The notes below the pieces were generated by a model that saw only the letters and a program-made list of their open reading frames with translations, was not told the DNA's origin and did not search any database. From assembly GCA_034231615.1 (NCBI GenBank), contig CM067302.1, positions 14,240,990 through 14,304,989 on the forward strand: 64,000 nt of DNA, read 5' to 3'. Below are positions 10,201 to 21,529 of the stretch, piece by piece. Positions within the stretch are counted from its first letter, which is position 1; every line of letters begins with the position of its first letter. The position numbers and the translations under genes were made by a program. This DNA comes from Meghimatium bilineatum (Eukaryota > Mollusca > Gastropoda > Stylommatophora > Philomycidae).

Positions 10201-13176
10201 ATCATAAATGAAGACAACAGAAACATCATACATGAAGACAACAGAAACATCATAAATGAAGACAACAGAAAAATCATACATGAAGACAACAGAAACATCA
10301 TAAATGAAGACAACAGAAACAGAAACATCATAAATGAAGACAACAGAAACAGAAACATCATAAATGAAGACAACAGAAACAGAAACATCATAAATGAAGA
10401 CAACAGAAACAGAAACATCATAAATGAAGACAACAGAAAAATCATACATGAAGACAACAGAAACATCATAAATGAAGACAACAGAAACATCATAAATGAA
10501 GACAACAGAAACAGAAACATCATAAATGAAGACAACAGAAACAGAAACATCATAAATGAAGACAACAGAAACAGAAACATCATAAATGAAGACAACAGAA
10601 ACATCATAAATGAAGACAACAGAAACATCATAAATGAAGACAACAGAAACAGAAACATCATAAATGAAGACAACAGAAACAGAAACATCATAAATGAAGA
10701 CAACAGAAACATCATAAATGAAGACAACAGAAACATCATAAATGAAGACAACAGAAACAGAAACATCATAAATGAAGACAACAGAAACAGAAACATCATA
10801 AATGAAGACAACAGAAACAGAAACATCATAAATGAAGACAACAGAAACAGAAACATCATAAATGAAGACAACAGAAACATCATAAATGAAGACAACAGAA
10901 AAATCATACATGAAGACAACAGAAACATCATAAATGAAGACAACAGAAACATCATAAATGAAGACAACAGAAACAGAAACATCATAAATGAAGACAACAG
11001 AAAAATCATACATGAAGACAACAGAAACATCATAAATGAAGACAACAGAAACATCATAAATGAAGACAACAGAAACATCATAAATGAAGACAACAGAAAC
11101 ATCATAAATGAAGACAACAGAAACAGAAACATCATAAATGAAGACAACAGAAACAGAAACATCATAAATGAAGACAACAGAAAAATCATACATGAAGACA
11201 ACAGAAACATCATAAATGAAGACAACAGAAACATCATAAATGAAGACAACAGAAAAATCATACATGAAGACAACAGAAACATCATAAATGAAGACAACAG
11301 AAACAGAAACATCATAAATGAAGACAACAGAAACAGAAACATCATAAATGAAGACAACAGAAACAGAAACATCATAAATGAAGACAACAGAAACAGAAAC
11401 ATCATAAATGAAGACAACAGAAAAATCATACATGAAGACAACAGAAACATCATAAATGAAGACAACAGAAACATCATAAATGAAGACAACAGAAACAGAA
11501 ACATCATAAATGAAGACAACAGAAACAGAAACATCATAAATGAAGACAACAGAAACAGAAACATCATAAATGAAGACAACAGAAACATCATAAATGAAGA
11601 CAACAGAAACATCATAAATGAAGACAACAGAAACAGAAACATCATAAATGAAGACAACAGAAACAGAAACATCATAAATGAAGACAACAGAAACAGAAAC
11701 ATCATAAATGAAGACAACAGAAACAGAAACATCATAAATGAAGACAACAGAAACAGAAACATCATAAATGAAGACAACAGAAACAGAAACATCATAAATG
11801 AAGACAACAGAAACATCATAAATGAAGACAACAGAAAAATCATACATGAAGACAACAGAAACATCATAAATGAAGACAACAGAAACATCATAAATGAAGA
11901 CAACAGAAACAGAAACATCATAAATGAAGACAACAGAAAAATCATACATGAAGACAACAGAAACATCATAAATGAAGACAACAGAAACATCATAAATGAA
12001 GACAACAGAAACATCATACATGAAGACAACAGAAACATCATAAATGAAGACAACAGAAAAATCATACATGAAGACAACAGAAACATCATAAATGAAGACA
12101 ACAGAAACAGAAACATCATAAATGAAGACAACAGAAACAGAAACATCATAAATGAAGACAACAGAAACAGAAACATCATAAATGAAGACAACAGAAACAG
12201 AAACATCATAAATGAAGACAACAGAAAAATCATACATGAAGACAACAGAAACATCATAAATGAAGACAACAGAAACATCATAAATGAAGACAACAGAAAC
12301 AGAAACATCATAAATGAAGACAACAGAAACAGAAACATCATAAATGAAGACAACAGAAACAGAAACATCATAAATGAAGACAACAGAAACATCATAAATG
12401 AAGACAACAGAAACATCATAAATGAAGACAACAGAAACAGAAACATCATAAATGAAGACAACAGAAACAGAAACATCATAAATGAAGACAACAGAAACAG
12501 AAACATCATAAATGAAGACAACAGAAACAGAAACATCATAAATGAAGACAACAGAAACATCATAAATGAAGACAACAGAAACATCATAAATGAAGACAAC
12601 AGAAACATCATAAATGAAGACAACAGAAACAGAAACATCATAAATGAAGACAACAGAAACATCATAAATGAAGACAACAGAAACATCATAAATGAAGACA
12701 ACAGAAACAGAAACATCATAAATGAAGACAACAGAAACAGAAAAATCATAAATGAAGACAACAGAAACAGAAACATCATAAATGAAGACAACAGAAACAT
12801 CATAAATGAAGACAACAGAAACATCATAAATGAAGACAACAGAAACAGAAACATCATAAATGAAGACAACAGAAACATCATAAATGAAGACAACAGAAAC
12901 ATCATAAATGAAGACAACAGAAACAGAAACATCATAAATGAAGACAACAGAAACAGAAACATCATAAATGAAGACAACAGAAACATCATAAATGAAGACA
13001 ACAGAAACATCATACATGAAGACAACAGAAACATCATAAATGAAGACAACAGAAACATCATAAATGAAGACAACAGAAACATCATAAATGAAGACAACAG
13101 ACACATCATAAATGAAGACAACAGAAACATCATAAATGAAGACAACAGAAACATCATAAATGAAGACAACAGAAAC
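7256..13176. repeat. 5.9-kb 24/30-bp minisatellite in the N-O intron
   Basis: The unit core is aacatcataaatgaagaca plus acaga, 24 bp. A 30-bp form adds one extra aacaga. A third form has aaaatcatacatgaag. Over 200 units are arranged in repeated blocks. All unit lengths are multiples of 3 and stop-free in two minus frames, hence the spurious open frames with the cores SVVFIYDV and LLSSFMMF. On the gene strand the unit is pyrimidine-rich (ttctgttgtcttcatttatg). The array ends 7 nt from the exon N donor. Confidence 0.97.
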
Positions 13177-13182
13177 TCCTAC

Positions 13183-14539
13183 CTGCAGCTTCAATTTCTC
13201 ATGGACAGCTATTTCCTTCGCAGCTTTTACTTCCTTCAGAGTTTTCAATTTCGCCTCCATCTCCTCAATGTCCGTCCACCTTAAGTTGGTCTGCATTTCA
13301 GCAGTTTTACAATTAGCAGGTAATGCACTAAATTGTTCAATATTTGCATTCTGTTCTCCCCAAGAATGATACTCCTTAAGGCCTTGTGCCTGATGTGAAA
13401 ATGAATTGCCTTCAATTGTAACAATATCTTTTGGTTCTGTCTCCTTCATTAAGACTGGTGCTGTAAGAGCATCTTCAGCACTTGTTTTTCCTTGTGGAGT
13501 GTACGTTGATGCATATCGAAGGGAGTCTGTAGATTCGGTTGAATTCGTGTCACGAATCCAAGCATTGAAAGGAGATATATAAGAATTGTCTAATTCGTTG
13601 TTGATGTCCGAAGTCTGAAAAAATGAACTACCACGTAATTGGTCATCTAGTGCTCCCGTAGACCATGGATCCTTTTTATTCACATTTCCTGATCCAAGAC
13701 CTCCCAAACTCATTGACTTAAAATAGTTACTATGATTAATTTTTGGTTGTGTTTTGTAACCATATACAGAATTTGTATTCATCTGTTGAGACAAATCGTT
13801 TGGTGTTACACGTCCCTTTCTGTACATCTCATCACTGTCATTATCTTGATTAAGCCAAGGGTCACTAGGTGGCACCACAAGTTCTTGCTTAACTTTAATT
13901 TCTCTCATTAACCTGTCATAGCTATTCAGTGTCCCATCAGGTAATATCTCCCCATCAATTGCTGCTATATTTTCATAATGTGCTGTGACTTGGCCTAACA
14001 CTCGAGGTGGAGGTTGCTGTATTTGAGGTCGTTCATGTCGGGTAACTAATGACGGACTTTCATTTCGGGTTATCCCTTCTTTCATTCCATCAGAGTTGCC
14101 AGATTTTGAGTTTTTTAGAGAATTTAAGTTGTCTCCTGGTTTCTCTTTAGCAAAGTCTTGTGATCTTATCTTCTGTATCTCTTCTTGAAAGTTAATCTCT
14201 GATTCTTGATTGCATACTTCATCGGAGACACTGTACATATTGTTCAGCCCATCATTCTTCTCATGGTAATTAGTAAAGTAGAAATGATTCTGATGCACAT
14301 TTGAAGCAACATCTGAGTAATTATGTAAAAGAAAATCATCTCTTTCAGCAGCTAAAATAACACTATCATCATGTGAAGGGAAGTTTATGTCGGTCGGTTG
14401 CGCTCTCTCAGTAAATACAGATCTAGGGTCTCCACATCCGCTGTCTTTGTCAGAGGTTGTAGAAGATACAGATTCTTCTTCATATCCATCATAGAGGGTG
14501 TTTCCATCAGTGGAAGAAGGACGTCTGTGATTGTGAAGC
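13183..14539 (-). CDS. TTC3: Exon N: long disordered region ending in a coiled coil
   Basis: 1357 nt, 452 full codons, starts phase 2 (tacaaattcag|G) and ends phase 0 (CAG|gtagga). It is Ser/Asp/Asn-rich (SSTDGNTLYDGYEEES, TTSDKDSGCGD). The most structured parts are VTAHYENIAAIDGEIL and the final helix EEMEAKLKTLKEVKAAKEIA, which continues as coiled coil in exon O. Arrays lie on both sides: the 46-bp array starts about 40 nt upstream of the acceptor and the 24/30-bp array about 7 nt after the donor. The frame stays open far into that second array, but the donor and the in-phase join to exon O argue that this is intron. Confidence 0.88.
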
Positions 14540-14579
14540 CTGAATTTGTATAGATGTACAAGATTTAATTGTACCAATA

Positions 14580-15920
14580 AGCATGACACCTAGTGTACAC
14601 ATGCTCCATGTTTTATGTACAAATATCTGAGAGACCTGGTGTACACATGCACCAAGTTGTATGTACAAACATCTACAAGACCTAGTGTACACATACACCA
14701 AGTTGTATGTACAAACATCTACAAGACCTAGTGTACACATACACCAAGTTGTATGTACAAACATCTACAAGACCTAGTGTACACATGCACCAAGTTGTAT
14801 GTACAAACATCTACAAGACCTAGTGTACACATGCACCAAGTTGTATGTACAAACATCTACAAGACCTAGTGTACACATGCACCAAGTTGTATGTACAAAC
14901 ATCTACAAGACCTAGTGTACACATACACCAAGTTGTATGTACAAACATCTACAAGACCTAGTGTACACATGCACCAAGTTGTATGTACAAACATCTACAA
15001 GACCTAGTGTACACATGCACCAAGTTGTATGTACAAACATCTACAAGACCTAGTGTACACATGCTCCAAGTTGTATGTACAAACATCTACAAGACCTAGT
15101 GTACACATACACCAAGTTGTATGTACAAACATCTACAAGACCTAGTGTACACATGCACCAAATTGTATGTACAAACATCTACAAGACCTAGTGTACACAT
15201 GCACCAAGTTGTATGTACAAACATCTACAAGACCTAGTGTACACATACACCAAGTTGTATGTACAAACATCTACAAGACCTAGTGTACACATGCACCAAG
15301 TTGTATGTACAAACATCTACAAGACCTAGTGTACACATGCACCAAGTTGTATGTACAAACATCTACAAGATCTAGTGTACACATACACCAAGTTGTATGT
15401 ACAAACATCTACAATACCTAGTGTACACATACACCAAGTTGTATGTACAAACATCTACAATACCTAGTGTACACATACACCAAGTTGTATGTACAAATAT
15501 CTACAAGACCTAGTGTACACATGCACCAAGTTGTATGTACAAACATCTACAAGATCTAGTGTACACATACACCAAGTTGTATGTACAAACATCTACAAGA
15601 CCTAGTGTACACATACACCAAGTTGTATGTACAAACATCTACAAGACCTAGTGTACACATACACCAAGTTGTATGTACAAACATCTACAAGACCTAGTGT
15701 ACACATACACCAAGTTGTATGTACAAACATCTACAAGACCTAGTGTACACATGCACCAAGTTGTATGTACAAACATCTACAAGACCTAGTGTACACATGC
15801 ACCAAGTTGTATGTACAAACATCTACAAGACCTAGTGTACACATACACCAAGTTGTATGTACAAACATCTACAAGATCTAGTGTACACATGCCCCAAATT
15901 CTATGTACACATGTCCCAAG
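14580..15920. repeat. 46-bp minisatellite in the M-N intron
   Basis: The unit includes gacctagtgtacacatgcac and caagttgtatgtacaaacat. About 28 copies carry scattered substitutions (tgcacc or tacacc, gacc or gatc or tacc). The right end decays into tgtacacatgtcccaagttt. It ends about 40 nt upstream of the exon N acceptor. Confidence 0.96.
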
Positions 15921-16004
15921 TTTTATGTACACATGTACCACATGTTATGTACAACTATCTATGATCTTCTCAAGCTGTGTTCTATTCTTATTTATTTTTT
16001 TTCT

Positions 16005-16330
16005 AAAATATTAACAATAGGAATTCTACAATTTCTCATCTATTCTACATTAATGTATGGCTCAGAAACATGGACAATGAACAAATAGCTGTAAACAGAA
16101 TGGATACCTTTGAGAAGTGGATATAGGGAGAATATGGAATAAGAAGAACCGCATGGAATGACTAAAAAACACAATGCCAATCCTGGATTATATAAGAAAC
16201 ACCCGATTAAGTAGTTTACACATGCTTCCAGACTACCATCAGATAGTGTCCCTAAAAAAGTATTAATATACAGACACGATGAATACAAAGCCAGAGGCAC
16301 GATACAAAAGATGGATTACAGAAATGAAAG
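16005..16330 (+). mobile_element. LINE alpha fragment
   Basis: The frame reads STLMYGSETWTMNK and then breaks. The nucleotide match to 29240-29350 covers attctacatta, atgtatggctcagaaacatg and gacaat. The C-terminal part is degraded. Confidence 0.72.
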
Positions 16331-16339
16331 TAAACAAAA

Positions 16340-16625
16340 ACAAACATTTATGTATGTCATGTAACGTATTATTTCCAGAACATAGTCCTCCTGATGAATC
16401 TCCTGAAATCCCCGAGGTCTCTGGTTAAGTTGCCCAACTTCCCCTAGCGAAATGTGCATGCATTCCTGAATATCTCTTGTCGAATGATGTCTTGGTCAAC
16501 CTCTGCTGCCCCTCCAGCAACACTCTTTCCATGCCATTGTTTCTCTTCACATATCTGAAAAACCTCACTTATATGAAGTACACAAAACGACCATCCCCAG
16601 AGAACTCTTCTACCCGTGCAATGCA
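16340..16625 (-). mobile_element. LINE beta 3' fragment
   Basis: The minus strand reads KRNNGMERVLLEG-like residues, then a degraded tail. The antisense end ttatttccagaacatagtcc corresponds to the FW+EYVT terminus. The start at 16620 abuts the next LINE tail. Confidence 0.65.
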
Positions 16626-17130
16626 TCAATCAATCAATCAATGAACCCGAAACCCTTCAGGATCGTAGTGGTACCACGTTGGATGCTTCAACACACAGTC
16701 CTCCAGCGAATTCTATCCTCAGCGATGCAGATGAGTGTGGAAATATCTTGTCCTGTCCATTCCTTGAAATTGTCTGTCCATGCTTTTATTTTCTCTCCTC
16801 TGCTTCTTCCCCCTTCGACAGTTCCCTGTAGTATTGTTTTTGACAAAGAATCATGCCTGCATACATGTCCAAACCATGCTAGTTTTCGTCATTTCACTAT
16901 TGAAAGCAATGGTTCCTGGACACCTGCACACATCTCTACTTTATTTCTTACGTACACATTGGTCTTATGTTCCCTATAGGAAATTCATAGAATTCGTCTG
17001 TAGCATTTTTACTAGAAAGCCTGTAATCTTCTCTCCATGTCCGCAGTGAGTGTCCAACTCTCACAACCATACAACACAACAGAAAGCACCAGCGACTTAT
17101 ACAGTTGGATTTTGAGTGCAATGCATAAAG
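16616..17130 (-). mobile_element. LINE gamma 3' end with (ATTG)n tail
   Basis: Antisense copy of the element at 22617-23133. The shared stretches include gttgtatggttgtgagagtt, gacaggacaagatatttcc and acgtggtaccactacgatc. The 3' tail is the tetranucleotide run atcaatcaatcaatcaatga at 16624. Confidence 0.85.
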
Positions 17131-17194
17131 GGGTATAAATTGAAAAAATAATTGAGAAGTCCAGTGTAAGGATTACACACAGACTACAAAGTCC

Positions 17195-17695
17195 TCAATT
17201 GGAAACATTTCACGCGGCTGATTTTCTATAAGTAATGGCGAGCAGCGAGTATACGTAACAAATTGAAACATCTCACGCGGCTGATTTTTTATAAGTAATG
17301 GCGAGCAGCGAGTATACATAACAAATTGAAACATCTCACGTGGCTGATTTTTTATAAGTAATGGCGAGCAGCGAGTATACGTAACAAATTGAAACATCTC
17401 ACGCGGCTGATTTTCTATAAGTAATGGCGAGCAGCGAGTATACGTAACAAATTGAAACATCTCACGCGGCTGATTTTCTATAAGTAATGGCGAGCAGCGA
17501 GTATACATAACAAATTGAAACATCTCACGCGGCTGATTTTCTATAAGTAATGGCGAGCAGCGAGTATACGTAACAAATTGAAACATCTCACGCGGCTGAT
17601 TTTCTATAAGTAATGGCGAGCAGCGAGTATACATAACAAATTGAAACATCTCACGCGGCTGATTTTCTATAAGTAGGGAGCGAGCAGCAAGTATA
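17195..17695. repeat. 63-bp minisatellite, about eight copies
   Basis: The unit includes aaattgaaacatctcacgcg and ggcgagcagcgagtatacgt. It is a multiple of 3 and open on the minus strand (core LLIENQPREMFQFV). The GC-rich unit contrasts with its AT-rich surroundings. No splice site is visible next to it. Confidence 0.95.
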
Positions 17696-18099
17696 CATAG
17701 AAAACTGTTTGAGGAAGATGATTTTCTATGAAGTCGTTTGTCTTCTGACTCCACTTGGGACATCCTCAAATACCTTTTCATAGCATGTACTCCATGATGT
17801 ATGATCATTGGTCAGTTCTTCCCAAGAATTTAGTCAAATACAAAGCTTGTACATATTGTGTTTGACTTGCATGATTCATGATTGGTTAACGACATACCAT
17901 TGCAACTATAAAAAATATTTGCGTCTATTCCAATTTTGGTTAAATTTTGTGATATCACTAACTGCCAACTAAGTTCTAGATACAAAATGGCTATCATAAG
18001 TTTCTGATGCCGACTGATAGAGATGCAGTACGCATGATACAGGCGCGAGGACTGCCCCCGGATTAAAAGATTTGCGTGCATGGCCATCCTATGACCCTA
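17696..18099. other. Unassigned intronic sequence
   Basis: No element, exon or array recognised. Confidence 0.4.
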
Positions 18100-18111
18100 T
18101 ATTACTACAAT

Positions 18112-18251
18112 CTATCTATTCGCTAAACCCTTTGTTGCCTTTCAGCGTCAGGGGTAGAAGAATTTTCTGGAGATGGCCCTCTTGTGTGCTGAGTATATTG
18201 TGGAGTTTGTTGCCTGTTTTATTTCGGTGGTCCATCGTTTTCGTGGTCTGT
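18112..18251 (-). mobile_element. Short retroposon family E with 12-bp target-site duplication
   Basis: A 140-bp element flanked by tattactacaat at 18100-18111 and 18252-18263. It starts with tctatctatt, a tetranucleotide tail read on the minus strand, then gctaaaccctttgttgcct and gtcaggggtagaag. Relatives are at 23523-23690, 58312-58385 and 63482-63595. No tRNA boxes are visible. Confidence 0.82.
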
Positions 18252-18550
18252 TTATTACTACAATAAGTATTAAAAAATAACAAATCAGTCTTTCCCACCC
18301 ATACAACCCTCCCAAAAATTAGCCTTTAACTAAATAAAGATCTCTACATCCAACCACTGATGGATAATCATAGCCAAAGGAAATAATCAATGAAAAAAAT
18401 GAAGAACAGATTTGCTTGTCCCTTGTAACTTATTTTGTTTCGTTTTCGGCAAAAAAAGGTAGGTTCGTTAACCAAACATGAACCGACTGCATAAACTAGG
18501 AGTTAAATATATCACGAAAATGAACAAGTTAAGTATAAAATAAGACCTAC

Positions 18551-20089
18551 TTTGATGAAATATGTCCTGGTGGTCTCTTCTTTTTGCCCCTAGATGGCAA
18601 GACGATGGCAGGGGCCTTCAGCGGACGGAGTAAAGATGATTGACCGGGTGTTTGGCTACTGGACTTTGAACTATCTGTTCTGCTGGATGAGCTTCCAGAA
18701 TTTGTGGATAAAGCAGGAGATGATACTCTTTGGAAGTCATCACCAGATACATTTGAAGTATCAGAGTTCTGCCCAGCTACAGGTGTCAATAGAGCTGCAG
18801 TTTTGTTTTTAGATGAAAGAATTTCTTTGGAGTCACTGTAGAAATTATCTAAACTATAAGCTTGACCACTTGCTGTTTTAGAAATGGCTCCCATACTAGC
18901 ATTTCTAGAAGATAATTCTTTTGAGTCATAAAAATCATCTAAAGTATTGATTTTCCCTCGTGTTAAGGTTTTAGAAATGGCTCCCATACTAGCATTTCTA
19001 GATATAATTTCTTTCGAGTCACTATAAAAATCATCTAAAGTATCATTAGTTCCTTGCGTTAAAGTCTTAGAAATTTCTTCAATAGGTATAGTAGCATTTC
19101 TAGAAAACGGTATTTCTTTGGGGTTACTATAAAAATCATCGAAAGTATTGTTTCCCCCCCACGTTTTTAAAGTTTCCGATATTGTTTCAATAGGTATAGT
19201 AGTCTCCCTTGAAGATAATATTTTATTGGAATCGTACAAATCAGTTTCCATATTTTCTGTTACATTTTCAGATCTTGCGACATTAGGTATAATTTTGCTT
19301 CCTGCTGAAATCAACTTTTTGGAATCATGAAAATCATCTAAACTATTCATTCTCTCAGACTTTATTACAGATTTATATTTATCATCTTCTGTTTCTATAA
19401 CATTTACATGCTCACCACTTTGTACTGTAGAGAAATGTGGTCTTTGAGGAATTTGATATTCCTGGGACACATCATGATATGAAGGTGGCTGCGAGCTAGA
19501 ATACTGATATAAATTTATATCAGCCGCAGCAACATAATTTAATTTATGAACATGTGAACGTTTCTTGTTTACGACAGTTATAAATCCATCATCACTATGT
19601 GTAGCTGGAAGGGGAAACTCATCAACATCTAACTGTGCAAATCCATCATCACTATGTGTAGCTGGAAGGGGAAGTTCATTAAATGATAATTTAACGTTGG
19701 TAGGAAAGAAATGATCTTGTCTGTCCTGGTCTCTATTATGATCTGATAATCCGGAATCTTTGCCCATCATATCTGGGACAAATTCCTGTGCACTCGGATT
19801 CAAATTATGTGAAGCATTAAATGTCAAAAACTGTGTATCTTCTCTCTTGTCATGTTTTAATTTCTCCCAGGGGTTCCCTCGAGATTGTCTCTGCTGATCC
19901 AGAGTAACAGCACAGACTATATTGTTCTGGGAGACACTGAATCTAGGACTGGCAGATAGGAAGTGTACAAGACCACCACAATCGAGTATCTCAGTTTGTG
20001 CCTCTTCTGACAGAACTTTGGTGTGGTTTTCAAATTCCTTACTAAAGATGTCTATAGGTCCATGATCAATCAGAAATCTATAGAAGAAG
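18551..20089 (-). CDS. TTC3: Exon M: DHGP/CGGL block, PAM2 motif and disordered repeats
   Basis: 1539 nt, 512 full codons, starts and ends phase 2. The acceptor is ttttgtttcag and the donor TCAAA|gtaggt; reading past it meets TAG at once. The first ~60 residues hold FFYRFLIDHGPIDIFSKEF and EILDCGGLVHFLSASPRFSV, a family block I recognise. Next is a PAM2 motif, LNPSAQEFVP (19774-19803), the ligand of the MLLE domain of poly(A)-binding protein. Then come a duplicated PLPATHSDDGF (around 19600-19680) and about six degenerate ~30-residue repeats with the core LDDFYDSKE (18800-19360). The exon ends in a Ser-rich and basic tail (GKKKRPP). PABP binding is inferred from the motif. Confidence 0.9.
18800..19360 (-). 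repeat. Coding repeat inside exon M
   Basis: About six degenerate ~28-33-residue units with LDDFYDSKE and SRNASMGAISKTLTRG-like parts. The two closest units (at about 18880-18920 and 18965-19000) share attggctcccatactagc-type nucleotide sequence. This suggests minisatellite-like growth within the reading frame. Confidence 0.8.
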
Positions 20090-20099
20090 CTGAAACAAA

Positions 20100-20690
20100 A
20101 TGTGAAAGTTAAAAATAATTACTTGCACAAGAAACCACTTTTGAGTAACAAGAATGAATCGTATGTTTTGATAATGAAATGAAAACAATCAGTTACAAAA
20201 GAAACCACTTTTGAGTAACAAGAATGAATTGTATGTTTTGATAATGAAATGAAATAAAAACAATCAGTTACAAAAGAAACCACTTTTGAGTAACAAGAAT
20301 GAATCGTATGTTTTGATAATGAAATAAAAACAATCAGTTACAAAAGAAACAACTTTTGAGTAACAAGAATGAATTGTATGTTTTGATAATGAAATGAAAA
20401 CAATCAGTTACAAAAGAAACCACTATTGAGTAACAAGAATGAATCTGATATCTTGACAAATAAATAAAATTAAAATAGTTACTTGTGAAAGAAGTCACTA
20501 TTGAGTAACAAGAATGAATCTGATATCTTGACAAATAAATAAAATTAAAATAGTTACTTGTGAAAGAAGTCACTTTTGAGTAACAAGAATGAATCTGATA
20601 TCTTGACAAATAAATAAAATTAAAATAGTTACTTGTGAAAGAAGTCACTATTGAGTAACAAGAGTGAATATGATGTCCTGACATGAAATA
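20100..20690. repeat. 70-bp minisatellite next to the exon M acceptor
   Basis: About eight copies with accacttttgagtaacaaga as the core. Two subtypes differ in the half facing acaatcagtt or aaaatagttacttgtg. On the gene strand it is pyrimidine-rich (gtggtttcttttgtaactga). It begins about 15-40 nt upstream of the acceptor, so acceptor-supporting sequence may derive from it. Confidence 0.92.
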
Positions 20691-20815
20691 AAATGATTTT
20701 ATTTCAAAATTATCTAAAAATCGAAACAATAGCTCAGTCTGCATAATAACATTGTGCCACCAGAGTTCAACATGGGCACCAACTAAAGAACAAGAGAGAA
20801 GGCTCACTTGAGAAA

Positions 20816-21075
20816 TGTAAAGGTAAAGGTAGGTCCTATGGCAGTAATCTGCTGTCGGGGATGAAGATAACTCTTCATGTACTAAGCCACAGCAACTATT
20901 AGGTGTGGTGGCCAGTTCTCATCCTTAATGTCTTTACCTTCCCTAACTCATGAGTCAGGTACTCATTTACAGCTGAGTCGACTGTCGACTGGAGGAGTGG
21001 TCGCCTCAAGTGAGAAATATGACCCGGACCATTTTATTGCCCGGACGGGGTTTCGAACCTGGGTACATTGTAACA
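20816..21075 (-). mobile_element. tRNA-type SINE D
   Basis: The minus strand has ggttcgaaacc (box B consensus) near 21060, then gtcgactcagctgtaaatga, ggaaggtaaagacatt and ggcttagtacatgaagagtt, ending in a cctacctttacctttac tail. Box A is not visible because the 5' side has become a short tandem array. A related fragment is at 1090-1265. Confidence 0.8.
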
Positions 21076-21140
21076 GGGTTTCGAACCTGGGTACATTGTA
21101 ACGGGGTTTCGAACCTGGGTACATTGTAACCTGGGTACAT
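21045..21140. repeat. Short array of the SINE D box B region
   Basis: About three and a half units of ~28 bp with gggtttcgaacctgggtaca. The unit contains the box B of the adjacent SINE. Confidence 0.9.
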
Positions 21141-21418
21141 AGGGAGCCGCGTTAGCGCATTAGTTAGCGCACTGGCTTCGCATATGAGTGGTCCTGGGTT
21201 CATTCCCCAGTTGAGGCGGAAATGTTTTTCAGATCGCAACGGCTCCCAGGTCGACCCAGCCTTAAATGGGTACCGGATTAATCCGGGAAGTAAAGACTGC
21301 GAGGGAGAGGAGATGGCTACTGCCCTCATTTGCAGAGCCTGTGAAATGTGAGGTCGCTAACATCTCACACCCCTACGGCATTAATAAATGCTATGGGTTA
21401 CTTTACTTTTTACATTGT
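21141..21418 (+). mobile_element. tRNA-derived SINE C
   Basis: The head contains ttagttagcgcactggcttc (box A-like) and gggttcattccccag (box B-like) at suitable spacing. The body is ttaaatgggtaccggattaa and aagtaaagactgcgagg, and the end is atgctatgggttactttact. Other copies are at 28797-28997 (minus) and 58432-58697 (plus). Confidence 0.87.
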
Positions 21419-21529
21419 AACCTGGTGATAGTAAGCAAGCTCATTATCAACTAGACTACTGCATACCTCCTTGAGAAATGAAGAAATTAAAATAAATATT
21501 AGAACAACACCCATTGTCAAATATATTGA

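Noticed and set aside
7230-13169. A 1979-residue LLSSFMMF-repeat membrane protein
   Set aside because: It is a second frame of the same minisatellite, with no start context and no non-repeat sequence.
7256-13176. CRISPR array
   Set aside because: There are no unique spacers. The units are continuous tandem copies and the setting is eukaryotic.
7168-14589. A single 2473-residue protein-coding gene on the minus strand
   Set aside because: Only 13183-14539 looks like normal coding sequence. The rest is a stop-free repeat after a good donor, and the in-phase next exon is at 4786. It is kept as a finding on read-through, not as a gene.
17173-17808. 211-residue protein of LLIENQPREMFQFV repeats
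   Set aside because: A 63-bp array. The flanks show no exon-like sequence and its frame does not join the exon M to N phases.
21141-21230. A functional tRNA gene
   Set aside because: Box A and box B are present, but the cloverleaf cannot be completed and the sequence continues into a repeated SINE body found three times.
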